Positions 15,377 through 26,066 of a stretch of 64,000 nucleotides of DNA are shown in pieces. The position numbers and the translations under genes were made by a program. Origin of the DNA: Caballeronia choica (lineage in GTDB: Bacteria; Pseudomonadota; Gammaproteobacteria; Burkholderiales; Burkholderiaceae); NCBI RefSeq assembly GCF_001544535.1, contig NZ_FCON02000013.1, positions 51,571 through 115,570 on the forward strand. Direction: 5' to 3'. The stretch's first letter is position 1. The number at the start of each line of letters is the position of its first letter. Below the pieces are notes generated by a model. That model saw only the letters and a program-made list of their open reading frames with translations. It was not told the DNA's origin and did no database searches.

Positions 15377-16030
15377 TTACTGCGGCTGACGCGAGGTACC
15401 CACAACTTCGACTTCCACGCGACGATCCGGTGCGAGGCAGGCGATGAGTTGCTTGCGGTTCTTCTGGTTGCAACCGGTCGTGACCGGGTTGCGCTTGCCC
15501 TTGCCTTCCGTATAGATACGGTTGGCTTCGATGCCCTTGCTGACCAGGTATGCCTTGACAGCTTGTGCACGACGCAGGGACAGGCGATCGTTGTACTTGT
15601 CCGAACCGATGCGGTCTGTGTAGCCGGTAGCGACCACGACTTCCAGGTTCAGGCCACCGATCTTCGATGCGAGATCGTCCAGCTTTTCCTTGCCGGCCGG
15701 CTTCAGGACTGCCTTGTCGAAGTCGAACAGCGCGTCAGCCTGGTAGGTAACCTTTTGGCTCACAATGGCGGGCGGCGGCGTGACCGGAGCCGGCGGCGTC
15801 GGTGCCGTGGCGACCAGCGCGCCATCGCACTTTGCATTTGCCGTGGCCGGGGTCCAGAATGCATCGCGCCAGCAAAGCTCGTTCGTGCCGTTCATCCACA
15901 CGTATTCGCCCGTGCCGTTCACCCAGTTGTCGTTCACGGCTTGTCGCGATGCCGGCACCGACTGTGCCGAAGCCGATGCAGCCATAACTGCGGTAGCTGC
16001 AATGAACGCGAGCTTTGAAAGTTTATTCAT
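15377..16030 (-). CDS. ompA: OmpA family outer membrane protein
   Basis: A 217-residue protein. The signal peptide is residues 1-22 (cleaved after SASA). A short middle has tryptophans and two cysteines, then a proline linker (APTPPAPVTPPPA). The C-terminal OmpA peptidoglycan-binding domain spans about residues 100-210, with TGYTDRIGSDKYNDRLSLRR as its core motif. There is no eight-stranded barrel, so this is the short OmpA-like type common in Burkholderia. It should link outer membrane and peptidoglycan. Two C-terminal cysteines (TTGC, IACL) may pair. Confidence 0.9.
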   Translation of the reverse strand: MNKLSKLAFIAATAVMAASASAQSVPASRQAVNDNWVNGTGEYVWMNGTNELCWRDAFWTPATANAKCDGALVATAPTPPAPVTPPPAIVSQKVTYQADALFDFDKAVLKPAGKEKLDDLASKIGGLNLEVVVATGYTDRIGSDKYNDRLSLRRAQAVKAYLVSKGIEANRIYTEGKGKRNPVTTGCNQKNRKQLIACLAPDRRVEVEVVGTSRQPQ

Positions 16031-16106
16031 ATTTCTCCTCTCGAAATTGAGATTACCGCAGGTTTACTGCGAGCCTGTTGACGAAGACAAGTCATACATT
16101 GCTCGA

Positions 16107-16115
16107 AGTATAACA
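16107..16115 (-). promoter_or_regulatory. Extended -10 promoter of ompA
   Basis: Read leftward: TGTTATACT, an extended -10 (TG-N-TATACT), about 77 bases before the ompA ATG. No good -35 is visible. A small hairpin CGCAG/CTGCG (16057-16071) lies in the leader just before the ribosome site GAGGAG. Confidence 0.45.
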
Positions 16116-16696
16116 TTACCGCGGAACAAAACGCGCCGTGTAGACTTCGAGCAGTGTCTAACTTTGTGCGTTGGCATTTTGCCATATCGTTCCCTTGCAC
16201 CGATAAAAAATATCCCCGGTCCTATAGACCCGCAACCTTATGTGGTGCTAGAGCAACAAGAAAGGGACAGGAAACAAATGGTGACTTATAGCGCGCGAAG
16301 GCCGTGCATTTTGCGTGCCAATCCGCGCGTCTTTTGAGCTTTTCCCGCTCGCCGGTTTTTATCGGGTCCTGATGAACGAGGCGGCATCATAGCTGTTTCA
16401 CATGACGATTTCACTCGCTGTCTTGCAGCAATTTGTAAGTTCCCCTTGCATTCATCCGTGGCGTGCTTTCGCCTGTTTCCACCGGTATACGATCCAGTCC
16501 GGCGCCCCATTCCGTGCGCACTCTATGTATACGCGCCCCGTCCGGGCGCGGATGTCGCGCATGTTAGAATTGAGAGATTCGCTGCGTTCGCGGCGTCGTT
16601 GCGAAGCGGCAGCAAAACGATAATCAATCAGACTGCGGAGCCGGCCGGAAGGGCCTTCGCGGTTGCGCTGCCGCCGCCCAGTTCAAGACACGGATA
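16116..16696. other. Intergenic region between ompA and gyrA
   Basis: About 580 bases containing the divergent promoters of ompA and gyrA. I see no coding region with a convincing start, codon bias or known motif, and no strong terminator. A long gyrA leader is possible. Confidence 0.5.
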
Positions 16697-19348
16697 ATGG
16701 ATCAATTCGCCAAAGAGACTCTGCCAATCTCCCTCGAGGAGGAAATGCGCCGCTCATATCTCGATTACGCGATGAGCGTGATCGTGGGGCGAGCGCTCCC
16801 CGATGTCCGCGATGGCCTGAAGCCGGTGCACCGTCGCGCGCTTTACTCGATGCACGAGTTGAACAACGACTGGAATCGCGCCTACAAGAAGTCGGCGCGT
16901 ATCGTCGGCGACGTGATCGGTAAGTATCACCCGCACGGCGACGCCTCTGTATACGAGACGATCGTCCGGATGGCGCAGCCGTTCTCGCTGCGCTACATGC
17001 TGGTCGACGGCCAGGGCAACTTCGGTTCGGTCGACGGCGACAACGCCGCCGCCATGCGCTACACCGAAATCCGCATGGCGAAGATCGGCCACGAGCTGCT
17101 CGCCGATATCGACAAGGAAACCGTCGACTTCGGACCGAACTACGACGGCAGCGAGAACGAGCCGCTCGTCCTTCCGGCACGCATCCCCAATCTGCTGATC
17201 AATGGCTCGGCCGGCATCGCGGTCGGCATGGCGACGAACATTCCGCCGCACAACCTGCGCGAAATCGTCGATGCCTGCCTGCACCTGCTGAACAATCCCG
17301 AAAGCACGGTCGACGAACTGATCGAGATCGTGCCGGCGCCCGATTTCCCGACTGCCGGCGTCATCTACGGCGTCGCTGGCGTGCGCGACGGCTATCGCAC
17401 CGGGCGCGGGCGCGTTGTGATGCGCGCAACCACCCACTTCGAGGAAATCGACCGCGGCCAGCGCATGGCGATCATCGTCGACGAGATTCCCTATCAGGTG
17501 AACAAGCGCACGCTGCTCGAGCGCATCGCCGAACTCGTCAACGAGAAGAAGATCGACGGCATCTCCGACATTCGCGACGAATCCGACAAGAGCGGCATGC
17601 GCGTCGTGATCGAGCTGAAGCGCGGCGAAGTGCCCGAAGTCATTCTCAACAATCTATATAAACAGACGCAGCTTCAGGACACCTTCGGCATGAACATGGT
17701 CGCGCTCGTCGACGGCCAGCCCAAGTTGTTGAATCTGAAGGAAATGCTCGAGTGCTTCCTGTCGCATCGGCGGGAAGTGCTGACGCGGCGCACTGTATAC
17801 GAACTGCGCCGCGCACGCGATCGCGGCCACATCCTCGAAGGCCTGGCTGTCGCGCTCGCGAACATCGACGATTTCATCGCGATCATCAAGGCGGCGCCCA
17901 CGCCGCCGATCGCGAAGCAGGAGTTGATGAACCGCTCGTGGGATTCGCAACTCGTGCGCGAGATGCTGACGCGCACCGAGACGGAAGCGATGGGCGGGCG
18001 CATCGCGTACCGGCCGGAAGGGCTGAATCCGGCGTACGGGCTGCAGGACGACGGTCTGTATCGGTTGTCGGACGTCCAGGCGCAGGAGATCCTGCAGATG
18101 CGCCTGCAGCGCCTGACAGGCCTCGAACAGGACAAGATCGTCACCGAGTATCGCGAGGTCATGGCGCAGATCGCCGACCTGCTCGACATCCTCGCGCGTC
18201 CGGAGCGGATTCGCCAGATCATCGTCGACGAACTCGGCCAGATCCGCGGCGAATTCGGCGACGACCGCCGCTCGCGCATCGAACTGAACGCCACGGAACT
18301 GAATACCGAAGACCTGATCACACCGCAGGAGATGGTCGTGACCATGTCGCACACGGGCTATGTGAAGTCGCAGCCGTTGTCCGAATATCGCGCGCAAAAG
18401 CGCGGCGGGCGCGGCAAGCAGGCCACGCAGATGAAGGAAGACGACTGGATCGACACGCTCTTCATCGCGAATACGCACGATCACATGCTGTGCTTCTCGA
18501 ACCGCGGCCGCGTTTACTGGATCAAGGTGTACGAAGTGCCGCAGGGCTCGCGCAACTCGCGCGGCCGGCCGATCGTCAACATGTTCCCGTTGCAGGACGG
18601 CGAGAAGATCAATGTCGTGCTGCCGATCAAGGAATTCTCCGCCGACAAGTACGTGTTCATGGCGACCGCGCTCGGCACCGTCAAGAAGACGCCGCTGGAG
18701 GCGTTCAGCCGGCCGCTTCGCAAGGGCATCATCGCGGTCGGGCTGGACGAAGGCGACTATCTGATCGGCGCGGCCATCACCGACGGCCAGCATGACGTCA
18801 TGCTGTTCTCCGATTCCGGCAAGGCCGTGCGCTTCGACGAAAACGATGTCCGCGGGATGGGCCGTGAAGCGCGCGGCGTGCGCGGCATGCAGCTCGAAGA
18901 TGGGCAGCAGGTCATCGCGCTGCTGGTGGCGGGCGGCGAGAACCAGTCGGTTCTCACGGCGACCGAAAACGGCTACGGCAAGCGCACGCCGATCAACGAA
19001 TACACGCGCCATGGCCGCGGAACCAAGGGCATGATCGCGATCCAGACGTCGGAGCGTAATGGCAAGGTGGTCGCCGCGACGCTCGTCGAGCCGGAAAGCG
19101 AGATCATGCTCATCACCAATTCCGGCGTCCTGATTCGCACCCGCGTTTCCGAGATACGCGAGATGGGGCGGGCAACCCAAGGTGTTACACTCATCAGTCT
19201 TGACGAGGGGACGAAGCTCTCGGGACTGCAGCACATCGCCGAGGCGGAAGCCGAGGTCGAGTTGGATGCCGACGTCGCAGGCGACAACGGTGCAAGCGGC
19301 GAGGGCGGTGAAGAAGAGAGCAACGGCGAAAATGGCGGTACGCCCTGA
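16697..19348 (+). CDS. gyrA: DNA gyrase subunit A
   Basis: An 883-residue type II topoisomerase subunit. The catalytic tyrosine is Tyr122 ([10 protein letters not shown]). The GyrA box appears as KRGGRGK near residue 570, followed by the C-terminal DNA-wrapping propeller and an acidic tail ([11 protein letters not shown]). The quinolone region reads [15 protein letters not shown], with Ala83, Ser84 and Glu87 in E. coli numbering, whereas sensitive enzymes usually have Ser/Thr83 and Asp/Glu87. It introduces negative supercoils with GyrB. It heads the gyrA-serC-pheA-hisC-tyrA-aroA-cmk-rpsA run. Confidence 0.98.
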   Translation: MDQFAKETLPISLEEEMRRSYLDYAMSVIVGRALPDVRDGLKPVHRRALYSMHELNNDWNRAYKKSARIVGDVIGKYHPHGDASVYETIVRMAQPFSLRYMLVDGQGNFGSVDGDNAAAMRYTEIRMAKIGHELLADIDKETVDFGPNYDGSENEPLVLPARIPNLLINGSAGIAVGMATNIPPHNLREIVDACLHLLNNPESTVDELIEIVPAPDFPTAGVIYGVAGVRDGYRTGRGRVVMRATTHFEEIDRGQRMAIIVDEIPYQVNKRTLLERIAELVNEKKIDGISDIRDESDKSGMRVVIELKRGEVPEVILNNLYKQTQLQDTFGMNMVALVDGQPKLLNLKEMLECFLSHRREVLTRRTVYELRRARDRGHILEGLAVALANIDDFIAIIKAAPTPPIAKQELMNRSWDSQLVREMLTRTETEAMGGRIAYRPEGLNPAYGLQDDGLYRLSDVQAQEILQMRLQRLTGLEQDKIVTEYREVMAQIADLLDILARPERIRQIIVDELGQIRGEFGDDRRSRIELNATELNTEDLITPQEMVVTMSHTGYVKSQPLSEYRAQKRGGRGKQATQMKEDDWIDTLFIANTHDHMLCFSNRGRVYWIKVYEVPQGSRNSRGRPIVNMFPLQDGEKINVVLPIKEFSADKYVFMATALGTVKKTPLEAFSRPLRKGIIAVGLDEGDYLIGAAITDGQHDVMLFSDSGKAVRFDENDVRGMGREARGVRGMQLEDGQQVIALLVAGGENQSVLTATENGYGKRTPINEYTRHGRGTKGMIAIQTSERNGKVVAATLVEPESEIMLITNSGVLIRTRVSEIREMGRATQGVTLISLDEGTKLSGLQHIAEAEAEVELDADVAGDNGASGEGGEEESNGENGGTP

Positions 19349-19424
19349 GCGCCTTTCACTCGCATAACTCGTGTTCTGTTTTTGAAAGCCTGAATGCATT
19401 AAGCTGCGCGACCTGTGCCTTGCC

Positions 19425-19466
19425 GCTCGCGGCTTTGCCCGCTGAACGGCGAGCGAAGCCGCGAGC
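19425..19466. repeat. Long inverted repeat downstream of gyrA
   Basis: Perfect 11-bp arms GCTCGCGGCTT (19425-19435) and AAGCCGCGAGC (19456-19466) with a 20-base loop. No T run follows, so it is not a standard terminator. It may be a weak terminator or an RNA-stability element between gyrA and the DUF2059 gene. Confidence 0.6.
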
Positions 19467-19521
19467 CTCGGTCAAGGCTTGTCGCACAGCCGAGGATGAA
19501 TACTTTTTAAAGGGAGTAATG

Positions 19522-20148
19522 ATGCAAAAACGATTTAAACAGTGGATGTTGCTGGCTGCTTTCGTGCCGACTTTCGCGATGGCCCAGTCGCTGCAGAATC
19601 AAGCGCCGAACCAGGCTGCCGCTCCGATGGCTGCACCGGCAGCCGCGGCGCCGGTCGACTCGGCCAAGCAGGCCGCGATCAACGACCTGCTGGGCGCAAT
19701 CGATGCGCAGAAGCTCGTCGGTGCCATTGGCAACAGCGCGCAAATGCAATCGAAGCAACTCGTCCCGGCGATCCTGTCGGACGCGCTGTCCGAAAACAAG
19801 ACGATGAACGACAAGCAGAAGCAGGCCGCCGTGCCGGCGCTGCAGAAGAACGCCGTGCCGAAGCTGGTTGACTCGGCAGGCCAGGTGTTCGCCACGGATT
19901 CGTTCCGCCAGGACGCGATGAAGGCGCAGTTCGACGCATACGCGAAGTACTACTCGACGGACGAAATCAAGGACCTGACGGCGTTCTACAAGAGCCCGAC
20001 CGGTCGCAAGTTCATCCAGGTTCAGGATCAGGTTGGCCGCGATGTCGTGAACGGCCTGATGCAAAAGTACATGCCGCAAGCCATCAAGGCGACGCGCACG
20101 CAGGCTGACAAGGAAGTGGCTGACGTCAAGCCGGGCAGCGTCAAGTAA
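19522..20148 (+). CDS. DUF2059 domain secreted protein
   Basis: A 208-residue protein with a signal peptide (MQKRFKQWMLLAAFVPTFAM, cleaved after AMA), a proline/alanine/glutamine-rich stretch and a helical DUF2059 domain from about residue 50, with the motif YYSTDEIKDLTAFYKSPTGR near 155-175. ATG 19522 is preferred over ATG 19519 because AAAGGGAG then has a 5-base spacing. Periplasmic, function unknown. DUF2059 genes commonly lie between gyrA and serC in Burkholderia. Confidence 0.85.
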   Translation: MQKRFKQWMLLAAFVPTFAMAQSLQNQAPNQAAAPMAAPAAAAPVDSAKQAAINDLLGAIDAQKLVGAIGNSAQMQSKQLVPAILSDALSENKTMNDKQKQAAVPALQKNAVPKLVDSAGQVFATDSFRQDAMKAQFDAYAKYYSTDEIKDLTAFYKSPTGRKFIQVQDQVGRDVVNGLMQKYMPQAIKATRTQADKEVADVKPGSVK

Positions 20149-20193
20149 GTCCAGGCTGGCCGGTTCACGGGGCGCCCGCGCGGCGCCCTCGGA

Positions 20194-20222
20194 TTGGCGG
20201 GTTTTCAGGACAGTGCGATAAT
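20194..20222 (+). promoter_or_regulatory. Candidate serC promoter overlapping the upstream terminator
   Basis: TTGGCG at 20194-20199 and GATAAT at 20217-20222, exactly 17 bases apart, predicting a start near 20229. The -10 overlaps the left arm of the terminator at 20220-20253, so terminator and promoter share bases. Confidence 0.5.
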
Positions 20223-20259
20223 GGCTGTTTGCGTGCAAGCGCAAACAGCCATTTCTTTT
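20220..20259 (+). terminator. Terminator of the DUF2059 gene
   Basis: Perfect 14-bp arms AATGGCTGTTTGCG (20220-20233) and CGCAAACAGCCATT (20240-20253), followed by TCTTTT. Confidence 0.85.
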
Positions 20260-20322
20260 CCGGGCGCGGTTTTCAGCATGCGTTGTTCCTTCCCGCCGCG
20301 CCTGGCCATTCGGGGTTCCTAG

Positions 20323-21405
20323 ATGCGCGTGTTCAATTTCTCCGCCGGTCCTGCGGCGATGCCCGAAGAAGTGCTGCGCCAGGCGGCCGACGAAATGCTC
20401 GACTGGAACGGCAGCGGCATGAGCGTGATGGAAATGAGTCATCGCGGCGCCGAATTCATGTCGATCCACGAAGCCGCGCTCACCGATCTGCGCGAATTGC
20501 TGAAAGTGCCGGCGTCGCATCGGATTCTGTTTCTGCAGGGCGGCGGCATCGGCGAGAACGCGATCGTGCCGATGAACATGCTCGGCACGAGGAAAACCGC
20601 GGATTTCATCGTGACCGGCTCGTGGTCGCAGAAGTCATTCAAGGAAGCGCAGAAGTACGGCACGCCGCACATCGCCGCGAACGGCAAGACGGAGCAGGGC
20701 TTCACGCACGTCCCCCACCTCGCCGAATGGCATCTTTCCGACGATCCCGCCTACGTGCATCTGTGCACGAACGAAACCATCGACGGCGTCGAGACCTTCG
20801 AGATTCCCGACCTGGGCGATATTCCGCTCGTCGCGGATGCGTCGTCGCACATTCTTTCGCGCCCGATGGACATTGCCAAGTACGGCGTGCTCTTCGGCGG
20901 CGCGCAAAAGAACATCGGCATGGCGGGCGTCACGCTCGTGATCGTGCGCGAGGATCTGCTCGACCGCGCGCTGTCGATCTGCCCGTCGGCGTTCGAATGG
21001 AAGACGGTCGCCGAAAACAACTCGATGTACAACACGCCGCCCACCTACGCGATCTACATCGCGGGGCTCGTCTTCAAGTGGCTGAAGAAGCAGGGCGGCC
21101 TGGAAGCGATCGAGGCGCGCAACGTCGAAAAGGCGAAGCTCCTTTACGACACCATCGATTCGAGCGATTTCTACGTGAACAAGGTCGAGCGCCAGTCGCG
21201 CTCGCGGATGAACGTGCCGTTCTTCCTCGCCGACGAATCGCGCAATACCGATTTCCTGGCCGGCGCGAAAGCGCGCGGGCTGCTGCAACTGAAGGGCCAC
21301 AAGTCCGTAGGCGGCATGCGGGCATCGATCTACAACGCGGTGCCGATCGAGGGCGTGAAGACGCTCGTCGAATACATGAAGGATTTCGAGCAGGGCCGCG
21401 CGTAA
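20323..21405 (+). CDS. serC: Phosphoserine aminotransferase
   Basis: A 360-residue class V PLP aminotransferase. It starts [20 protein letters not shown], the family N terminus. The PLP lysine is Lys196 in [11 protein letters not shown]. It converts 3-phosphohydroxypyruvate to phosphoserine and also acts in pyridoxine synthesis. Length is normal. It is the first of the biosynthetic run serC-pheA-hisC-tyrA-aroA, with a 67-base gap to pheA. Confidence 0.97.
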   Translation: MRVFNFSAGPAAMPEEVLRQAADEMLDWNGSGMSVMEMSHRGAEFMSIHEAALTDLRELLKVPASHRILFLQGGGIGENAIVPMNMLGTRKTADFIVTGSWSQKSFKEAQKYGTPHIAANGKTEQGFTHVPHLAEWHLSDDPAYVHLCTNETIDGVETFEIPDLGDIPLVADASSHILSRPMDIAKYGVLFGGAQKNIGMAGVTLVIVREDLLDRALSICPSAFEWKTVAENNSMYNTPPTYAIYIAGLVFKWLKKQGGLEAIEARNVEKAKLLYDTIDSSDFYVNKVERQSRSRMNVPFFLADESRNTDFLAGAKARGLLQLKGHKSVGGMRASIYNAVPIEGVKTLVEYMKDFEQGRA

Positions 21406-21472
21406 CCAACTCGACGCGCGCGACTTGCACTCCGCACTCTGACTTGCCCTCAACCGCCCGCAGCAAAAACGC

Positions 21473-22555
21473 ATGGACGACGATCTCAATTCAAGACTCA
21501 AGCCGCTGCGCGAACGCATCGACGCGATCGACGCGCAACTCATCGCCCTTCTGAACCAGCGCGCCGCGGTGGCGCTGGAAGTCGGCGAGGTGAAGAAGCA
21601 TTTCAACGCGCCGGTGTTTCGCCCCGAGCGCGAAATGCAGGTCATCCAGCGCCTGCAGGACATGAGCGACGGTCCGCTTGGCGGCGATCACATCAGCGCG
21701 ATCTGGCGCGAGATCATGGCCGCGAGCCGTGCGCTCGAACAGACGATCCGCGCCGCGTTTCTCGGGCCGGTCGGCACGTATAGCGAACAGGCGATGTTCG
21801 AATACTTCGGTCATTCGATCGAAGGCCTGCCGTGTCCGTCGATCGACGAAGTGTTTCGTTCCGTCGAGGCAGGCGCGGCCGAGTTCGGCGTCGTGCCGGT
21901 TGAAAATTCGGCGGAAGGCGCGGTGTCGCGCACGCTCGATTTGCTGCTGCAAACGTCGCTGACGATCGGCGGCGAACTGGCGCTGCCGATTCATCACAAT
22001 TTGCTGACCGCGTCCGGCACGCTCGGCGGCGTGACGCGCGTCTGCGCGCATCCGCAGGCGCTCGCGCAATGCCAGCGCTGGCTCACGGCGAACGCGCCGC
22101 AGCTCGAGCGCCAGGCGGTGTCGAGCAACGCGGAAGCGGCGCGCATGGCGGTGAAGGATCCGACCATCGCGGCCATCGCGGGCGATCGTGCCGCGACGCA
22201 TTACGGTCTCGGTAACGTCTTCTCGCGTATCCAGGACGATCCGCACAACCGCACGCGCTTCGTGATGATCGGCAAGCAGCCGACCGACGCGAGCGGCTAC
22301 GACCAGACGTCGCTGATCGTGTCGGTGGCGAACGAACCGGGCGCGATGTTCAAGCTGCTCGAACCGCTCGCGAAGCACGGCGTCTCGATGACGCGTTTCG
22401 AATCGCGGCCGGCGCGCGTCGGTACGTGGGAGTACTACTTCTACATCGACCTCGAAGGCCATCGCGACGACGCGGCCGTGTCCGCCGCGCTCGCCGAACT
22501 CGGCCAGAAGGCCGCGTTCCTGAAGATCCTCGGTTCCTACCCGCGCGCGCGTTGA
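21473..22555 (+). CDS. pheA: Bifunctional chorismate mutase / prephenate dehydratase
   Basis: A 360-residue protein. The AroQ-type chorismate mutase occupies about residues 1-90 (LRERIDAIDAQLIALLNQRA). Prephenate dehydratase follows from residue 98 (AAFLGPVGTYSEQA) with VPVENSAEGAV. The C-terminal ACT domain holds ESRPARVGTWEYYFYIDLEG, which binds phenylalanine. It makes phenylpyruvate from chorismate and should be feedback-inhibited by phenylalanine through the ACT domain. Confidence 0.97.
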   Translation: MDDDLNSRLKPLRERIDAIDAQLIALLNQRAAVALEVGEVKKHFNAPVFRPEREMQVIQRLQDMSDGPLGGDHISAIWREIMAASRALEQTIRAAFLGPVGTYSEQAMFEYFGHSIEGLPCPSIDEVFRSVEAGAAEFGVVPVENSAEGAVSRTLDLLLQTSLTIGGELALPIHHNLLTASGTLGGVTRVCAHPQALAQCQRWLTANAPQLERQAVSSNAEAARMAVKDPTIAAIAGDRAATHYGLGNVFSRIQDDPHNRTRFVMIGKQPTDASGYDQTSLIVSVANEPGAMFKLLEPLAKHGVSMTRFESRPARVGTWEYYFYIDLEGHRDDAAVSAALAELGQKAAFLKILGSYPRAR

Positions 22556-22604
22556 ACCCGCCGGTGTTGAGCCCGCCCTGCCGCTGCATCGACTGGAGAG
22601 ACAT

Positions 22605-23717
22605 ATGACATCGCAATTCGGCCCTTCGTACGTGCGCGCCATCGCGCCTTACATCGCCGGCCGGCCGATTTCCGAAGTGGCGCGCGAGTTCAGCCTGGAC
22701 GAAACGACCATCGTGAAACTCGCGTCGAACGAGAATCCGCTCGGCATGCCGGCGTCGGCGAAACGCGCGATCGCGCTCGCTATCGAGGAACTGGGGCGGT
22801 ATCCCGATTCGAACGGATTCGAGTTGAAAGCCGCGTTGAGCGAGCGTTACGGCGTGCCGCCGGATTGGATCACGCTCGGCAACGGCAGCAATGACATCCT
22901 TGAAATGGCGGCGCACGCGTTTGTCGAGAAGGAGCAGTCGATCGTCTACTCGCAGTATTCGTTCGCGGTCTACGCGCTCGCGACCCAAGGCCTGGGCGCA
23001 CGCGCGATCGTCGTGCCGGCCGTGGCCTACGGCCATGACATCGACGCGATGCTCGCCGCCATCGACGACGATACGCGCCTCGTGTTCGTCGCGAACCCGA
23101 ACAATCCGACGGGCACGTTCATCGACGGCCCGACGCTCGACGCGTTCATCGCGAAGGTGCCGCGCCATGTGGCGATCGTGCTCGACGAGGCGTACACGGA
23201 GTATCTGCCGGCGGACAAGCGTTACGACTCGATCGACTGGGTGCGCCGCTATCCGAACCTGCTCGTGTCGCGCACGTTTTCCAAGGCGTTCGGGCTGGCA
23301 GGCTTGCGCGTCGGCTTTGCGATCGCGCAACCGGAACTCACCGACCTTCTGAACCGGCTGCGTCAGCCGTTCAACGTGAATTCGCTCGCGCAGGCGGCCG
23401 CGGTCGCCGCGCTGAAGGACGAGGCGTTTCTCGAGGAAAGCGCGGCGGTGAATGCGCGCGGCTATCGGCGTCTGACCGAGGCGTTCGACAAGCTCGGCCT
23501 CGAATATGTGCCGTCCCACGGCAACTTCGTGATGGTGCGCGTCGGCAGCGACGACGGCGCGGGCGCGCGCGTGAACCTCGACTTGCTCAAGCAGGGCGTG
23601 ATCGTGCGGCCGGTCGGCAACTACGGCTTGCCGCAGTGGCTGCGCGTCACGATCGGCCTCCCGGCGGAAAACGAAGCCTTCATCGCCGCGCTCGAAAAGA
23701 CGCTCGCGACTGTTTGA
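22605..23717 (+). CDS. hisC: Histidinol-phosphate aminotransferase
   Basis: A 370-residue fold-type I PLP aminotransferase. The PLP lysine is Lys227 in SRTFSKAFGLAGLRVGFA; the substrate motif NPNNPTG lies near residue 164 and DEAYTEY near 194. It sits between pheA and tyrA rather than in a his operon, so a role in transaminating aromatic keto acids is likely alongside histidinol phosphate. That dual role is inference from context. Confidence 0.92.
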   Translation: MTSQFGPSYVRAIAPYIAGRPISEVAREFSLDETTIVKLASNENPLGMPASAKRAIALAIEELGRYPDSNGFELKAALSERYGVPPDWITLGNGSNDILEMAAHAFVEKEQSIVYSQYSFAVYALATQGLGARAIVVPAVAYGHDIDAMLAAIDDDTRLVFVANPNNPTGTFIDGPTLDAFIAKVPRHVAIVLDEAYTEYLPADKRYDSIDWVRRYPNLLVSRTFSKAFGLAGLRVGFAIAQPELTDLLNRLRQPFNVNSLAQAAAVAALKDEAFLEESAAVNARGYRRLTEAFDKLGLEYVPSHGNFVMVRVGSDDGAGARVNLDLLKQGVIVRPVGNYGLPQWLRVTIGLPAENEAFIAALEKTLATV

Positions 23718-23763
23718 ACATTTGAACACCACGCGCCGAAAGGCGCGCTTTTAGCGATGTCCC

Positions 23764-24702
23764 GTGGCTGCATTCACCTTCAATAAACTGGTTATCTTCG
23801 GCGTCGGCCTGATCGGCGGATCGCTCGCGCGGGCTTTGCGCGAGCGGGCCGCGCTATCGGGCGAAATCGTGGGCGAAATCGTGGGCGTCGGGCGTTCGGC
23901 CAAGTCGGTCGAGCGTGCGCTCGAACTCCGCGTGATCGACTCGGCGGCTTCCCTCGACGATGACGGCGCGCTCGGACGTGCACTCCGTGGCGCCGACTTC
24001 GTGTTGCTCGCCGCGCCCGTCGCGCAGACCGGTCCGCTGCTCGCGCGCATCGCGCCGTTTCTCGACCCGGCCAGCCTCGTCACCGACGCCGGCAGCACGA
24101 AAAGCGACGTCGTCGCGGCGGCGCGCACGGCGTTGGGCGATCGCGTCGCGCAGTTCGTCCCCGGTCATCCGATCGCGGGGCGCGAGTCGAGCGGCGTCGA
24201 TGCCGCGTTGCCCGATCTTTATGTGAACCGCAACGTCGTGCTGTGTCCGCTCGTCGAGAACCCGGACGAGGCGGTCGAACGCGTCGCCGCGATGTGGCGG
24301 GCGACCGGCGCCGCCGTGCACCGGATGAACGAAGCGCAGCACGATCGCGTGTTCGCGGCGGTGAGCCATTTGCCGCACGTGCTGTCGTTCGCGCTCGTCG
24401 AGCAGATTCTCGAAGCGCCCGACGCCGCGCTCAAGTTTTCCTTCGCGGCTGGCGGATTCCGCGATTTCACGCGCATCGCGGCGTCGAGCCCGGAAATGTG
24501 GCGCGACGTGTGCCTGGCGAACCGCACGGCGCTCCTGGCCGAGCTCGACGCGTACACGACCGTGCTCGCGCGCTTTCGCGCCGCCATCGACGCTTCCGAC
24601 GGCGCCGCACTCGAAGCAGCGTTCGCGCGCTCGCGCGTGGCGCGGACCGAATGGCAGGAACGCGGCGGGCAGAAGCGCGCCGACGACACCCCTGCAAAAT
24701 AA
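23764..24702 (+). CDS. tyrA: Prephenate dehydrogenase
   Basis: A 312-residue NAD(P)-dependent enzyme that decarboxylates prephenate to 4-hydroxyphenylpyruvate. The Rossmann motif [13 protein letters not shown] is at the N terminus, and [14 protein letters not shown] near residue 138 is the TyrA active-site region. It starts with GTG at 23764; an ATG at 23756 is in another frame. The gap to aroA is only 10 bases, so the two are co-translated. There is no ACT domain. Confidence 0.93.
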   Translation: MAAFTFNKLVIFGVGLIGGSLARALRERAALSGEIVGEIVGVGRSAKSVERALELRVIDSAASLDDDGALGRALRGADFVLLAAPVAQTGPLLARIAPFLDPASLVTDAGSTKSDVVAAARTALGDRVAQFVPGHPIAGRESSGVDAALPDLYVNRNVVLCPLVENPDEAVERVAAMWRATGAAVHRMNEAQHDRVFAAVSHLPHVLSFALVEQILEAPDAALKFSFAAGGFRDFTRIAASSPEMWRDVCLANRTALLAELDAYTTVLARFRAAIDASDGAALEAAFARSRVARTEWQERGGQKRADDTPAK

Positions 24703-24712
24703 GGACTCAATC

Positions 24713-26017
24713 ATGGAACACCTCGATCTCGGACCCTTTTCGCGCGCGTCCGGCACGGTCCGGCTGCCCGGTTCGAAGAGCATTTCGAACCGCGTGTTGC
24801 TGCTCGCCGCGCTGGCCGAAGGCGAAACCACGATCACCAACCTGCTCGATTCCGACGACACGCGCGTGATGCTGGCCGCGCTGGCGACGCTCGGCGTCGG
24901 CATCAGGAATGACGGCGATAAATGCATCGTGACCGGCACGGGCGGCGCGTTTCCGTCGAAGGCGGCGGAGCTTTTCCTCGGCAACGCGGGCACGGCGGTG
25001 CGGCCGCTGACGGCCGCGCTTGCCGTCAACGGCGGCGAATATCGCGTGCACGGCGTGCCGCGCATGCACGAGCGGCCGATCGGCGATCTCGTCGACGGCT
25101 TGCGCCAGATCGGCGCGCGCATCGACTACGAACAGAACGACGGCTTCCCGCCGCTCAAAATTCACCCGGCGCAGATCGCAGTCGACAAGCCGATCCGCGT
25201 GCGCGGCGACGTGTCGAGCCAGTTCCTGACGGCGCTTCTGATGACGCTGCCACTCGTCCGGTCGCAAGAACGCCCGATTCACGTCGAAGTGGACGGTGAA
25301 CTGATCTCGAAGCCCTACATCGAGATCACGATCCGCCTGATGGAGCGTTTCGGCGTGCGCGTCGAGCGCGAGGGCTGGGCGCGCTTCACCATCCCGCCCG
25401 GCGCGCAGTACCGGTCGCCGGGCACGATCATGGTGGAAGGCGATGCGTCGTCGGCGTCGTATTTCCTGGCGGCCGGCGCGATCGGCGGCGGCCCGGTGCG
25501 CGTGGAAGGCGTCGGGCGCGCGAGCATCCAGGGCGACGTCGGGTTCGCCGACGCGCTGATCCGCATGGGCGCCAACGTAATGATGGGCGACGACTGGATC
25601 GAAGTGCGCGGCGTCGAATCCGACGACGGCCGGCTCACGGCGATCGACATGGACTTCAACCTGATCCCCGACGCCGCGATGACCATCGCGGTCGCCGCGC
25701 TGTTCGCCGACGGCAGGACCACGTTGCGCAATATCGCGAGCTGGCGCGTGAAGGAGACCGACCGCATCGCCGCGATGGCCACCGAACTGCGCAAGGTCGG
25801 CGCGACGGTCGAGGAGGGCGCGGACTATCTCGTCGTGACGCCGCCCGCCGCGCTCACGCCGAACGCCGCCATCGACACCTACGACGATCACCGCATGGCG
25901 ATGTGTTTTTCGCTCGTCGCGCTGGGCGGCGTGCCGGTGCGCATCAACGATCCGAAATGCGTCGGCAAGACGTTCCCCGATTACTTCGACCGCTTTGCAA
26001 CCCTGGCCCAGGCGTGA
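24713..26017 (+). CDS. aroA: 3-phosphoshikimate 1-carboxyvinyltransferase (EPSP synthase)
   Basis: A 434-residue enzyme of the shikimate pathway joining shikimate 3-phosphate and phosphoenolpyruvate. Motifs: GSKSISNR at the N terminus, [17 protein letters not shown] around residue 85-101 and [13 protein letters not shown] just after. The first motif region has a typical class I glycine (GNAGTA). It stands as a separate gene, unlike species where tyrA and aroA are fused, and is followed by cmk after 49 bases. Confidence 0.97.
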   Translation: MEHLDLGPFSRASGTVRLPGSKSISNRVLLLAALAEGETTITNLLDSDDTRVMLAALATLGVGIRNDGDKCIVTGTGGAFPSKAAELFLGNAGTAVRPLTAALAVNGGEYRVHGVPRMHERPIGDLVDGLRQIGARIDYEQNDGFPPLKIHPAQIAVDKPIRVRGDVSSQFLTALLMTLPLVRSQERPIHVEVDGELISKPYIEITIRLMERFGVRVEREGWARFTIPPGAQYRSPGTIMVEGDASSASYFLAAGAIGGGPVRVEGVGRASIQGDVGFADALIRMGANVMMGDDWIEVRGVESDDGRLTAIDMDFNLIPDAAMTIAVAALFADGRTTLRNIASWRVKETDRIAAMATELRKVGATVEEGADYLVVTPPAALTPNAAIDTYDDHRMAMCFSLVALGGVPVRINDPKCVGKTFPDYFDRFATLAQA

Positions 26018-26066
26018 TGCAACTGAACGATATGACTGTAATAACGCGCCGAAACGGCCATCCGCA

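Noticed and set aside
16278-16338. 19-codon open frame upstream of gyrA
   Set aside because: Too short, and lacks a ribosome site or conservation evidence.
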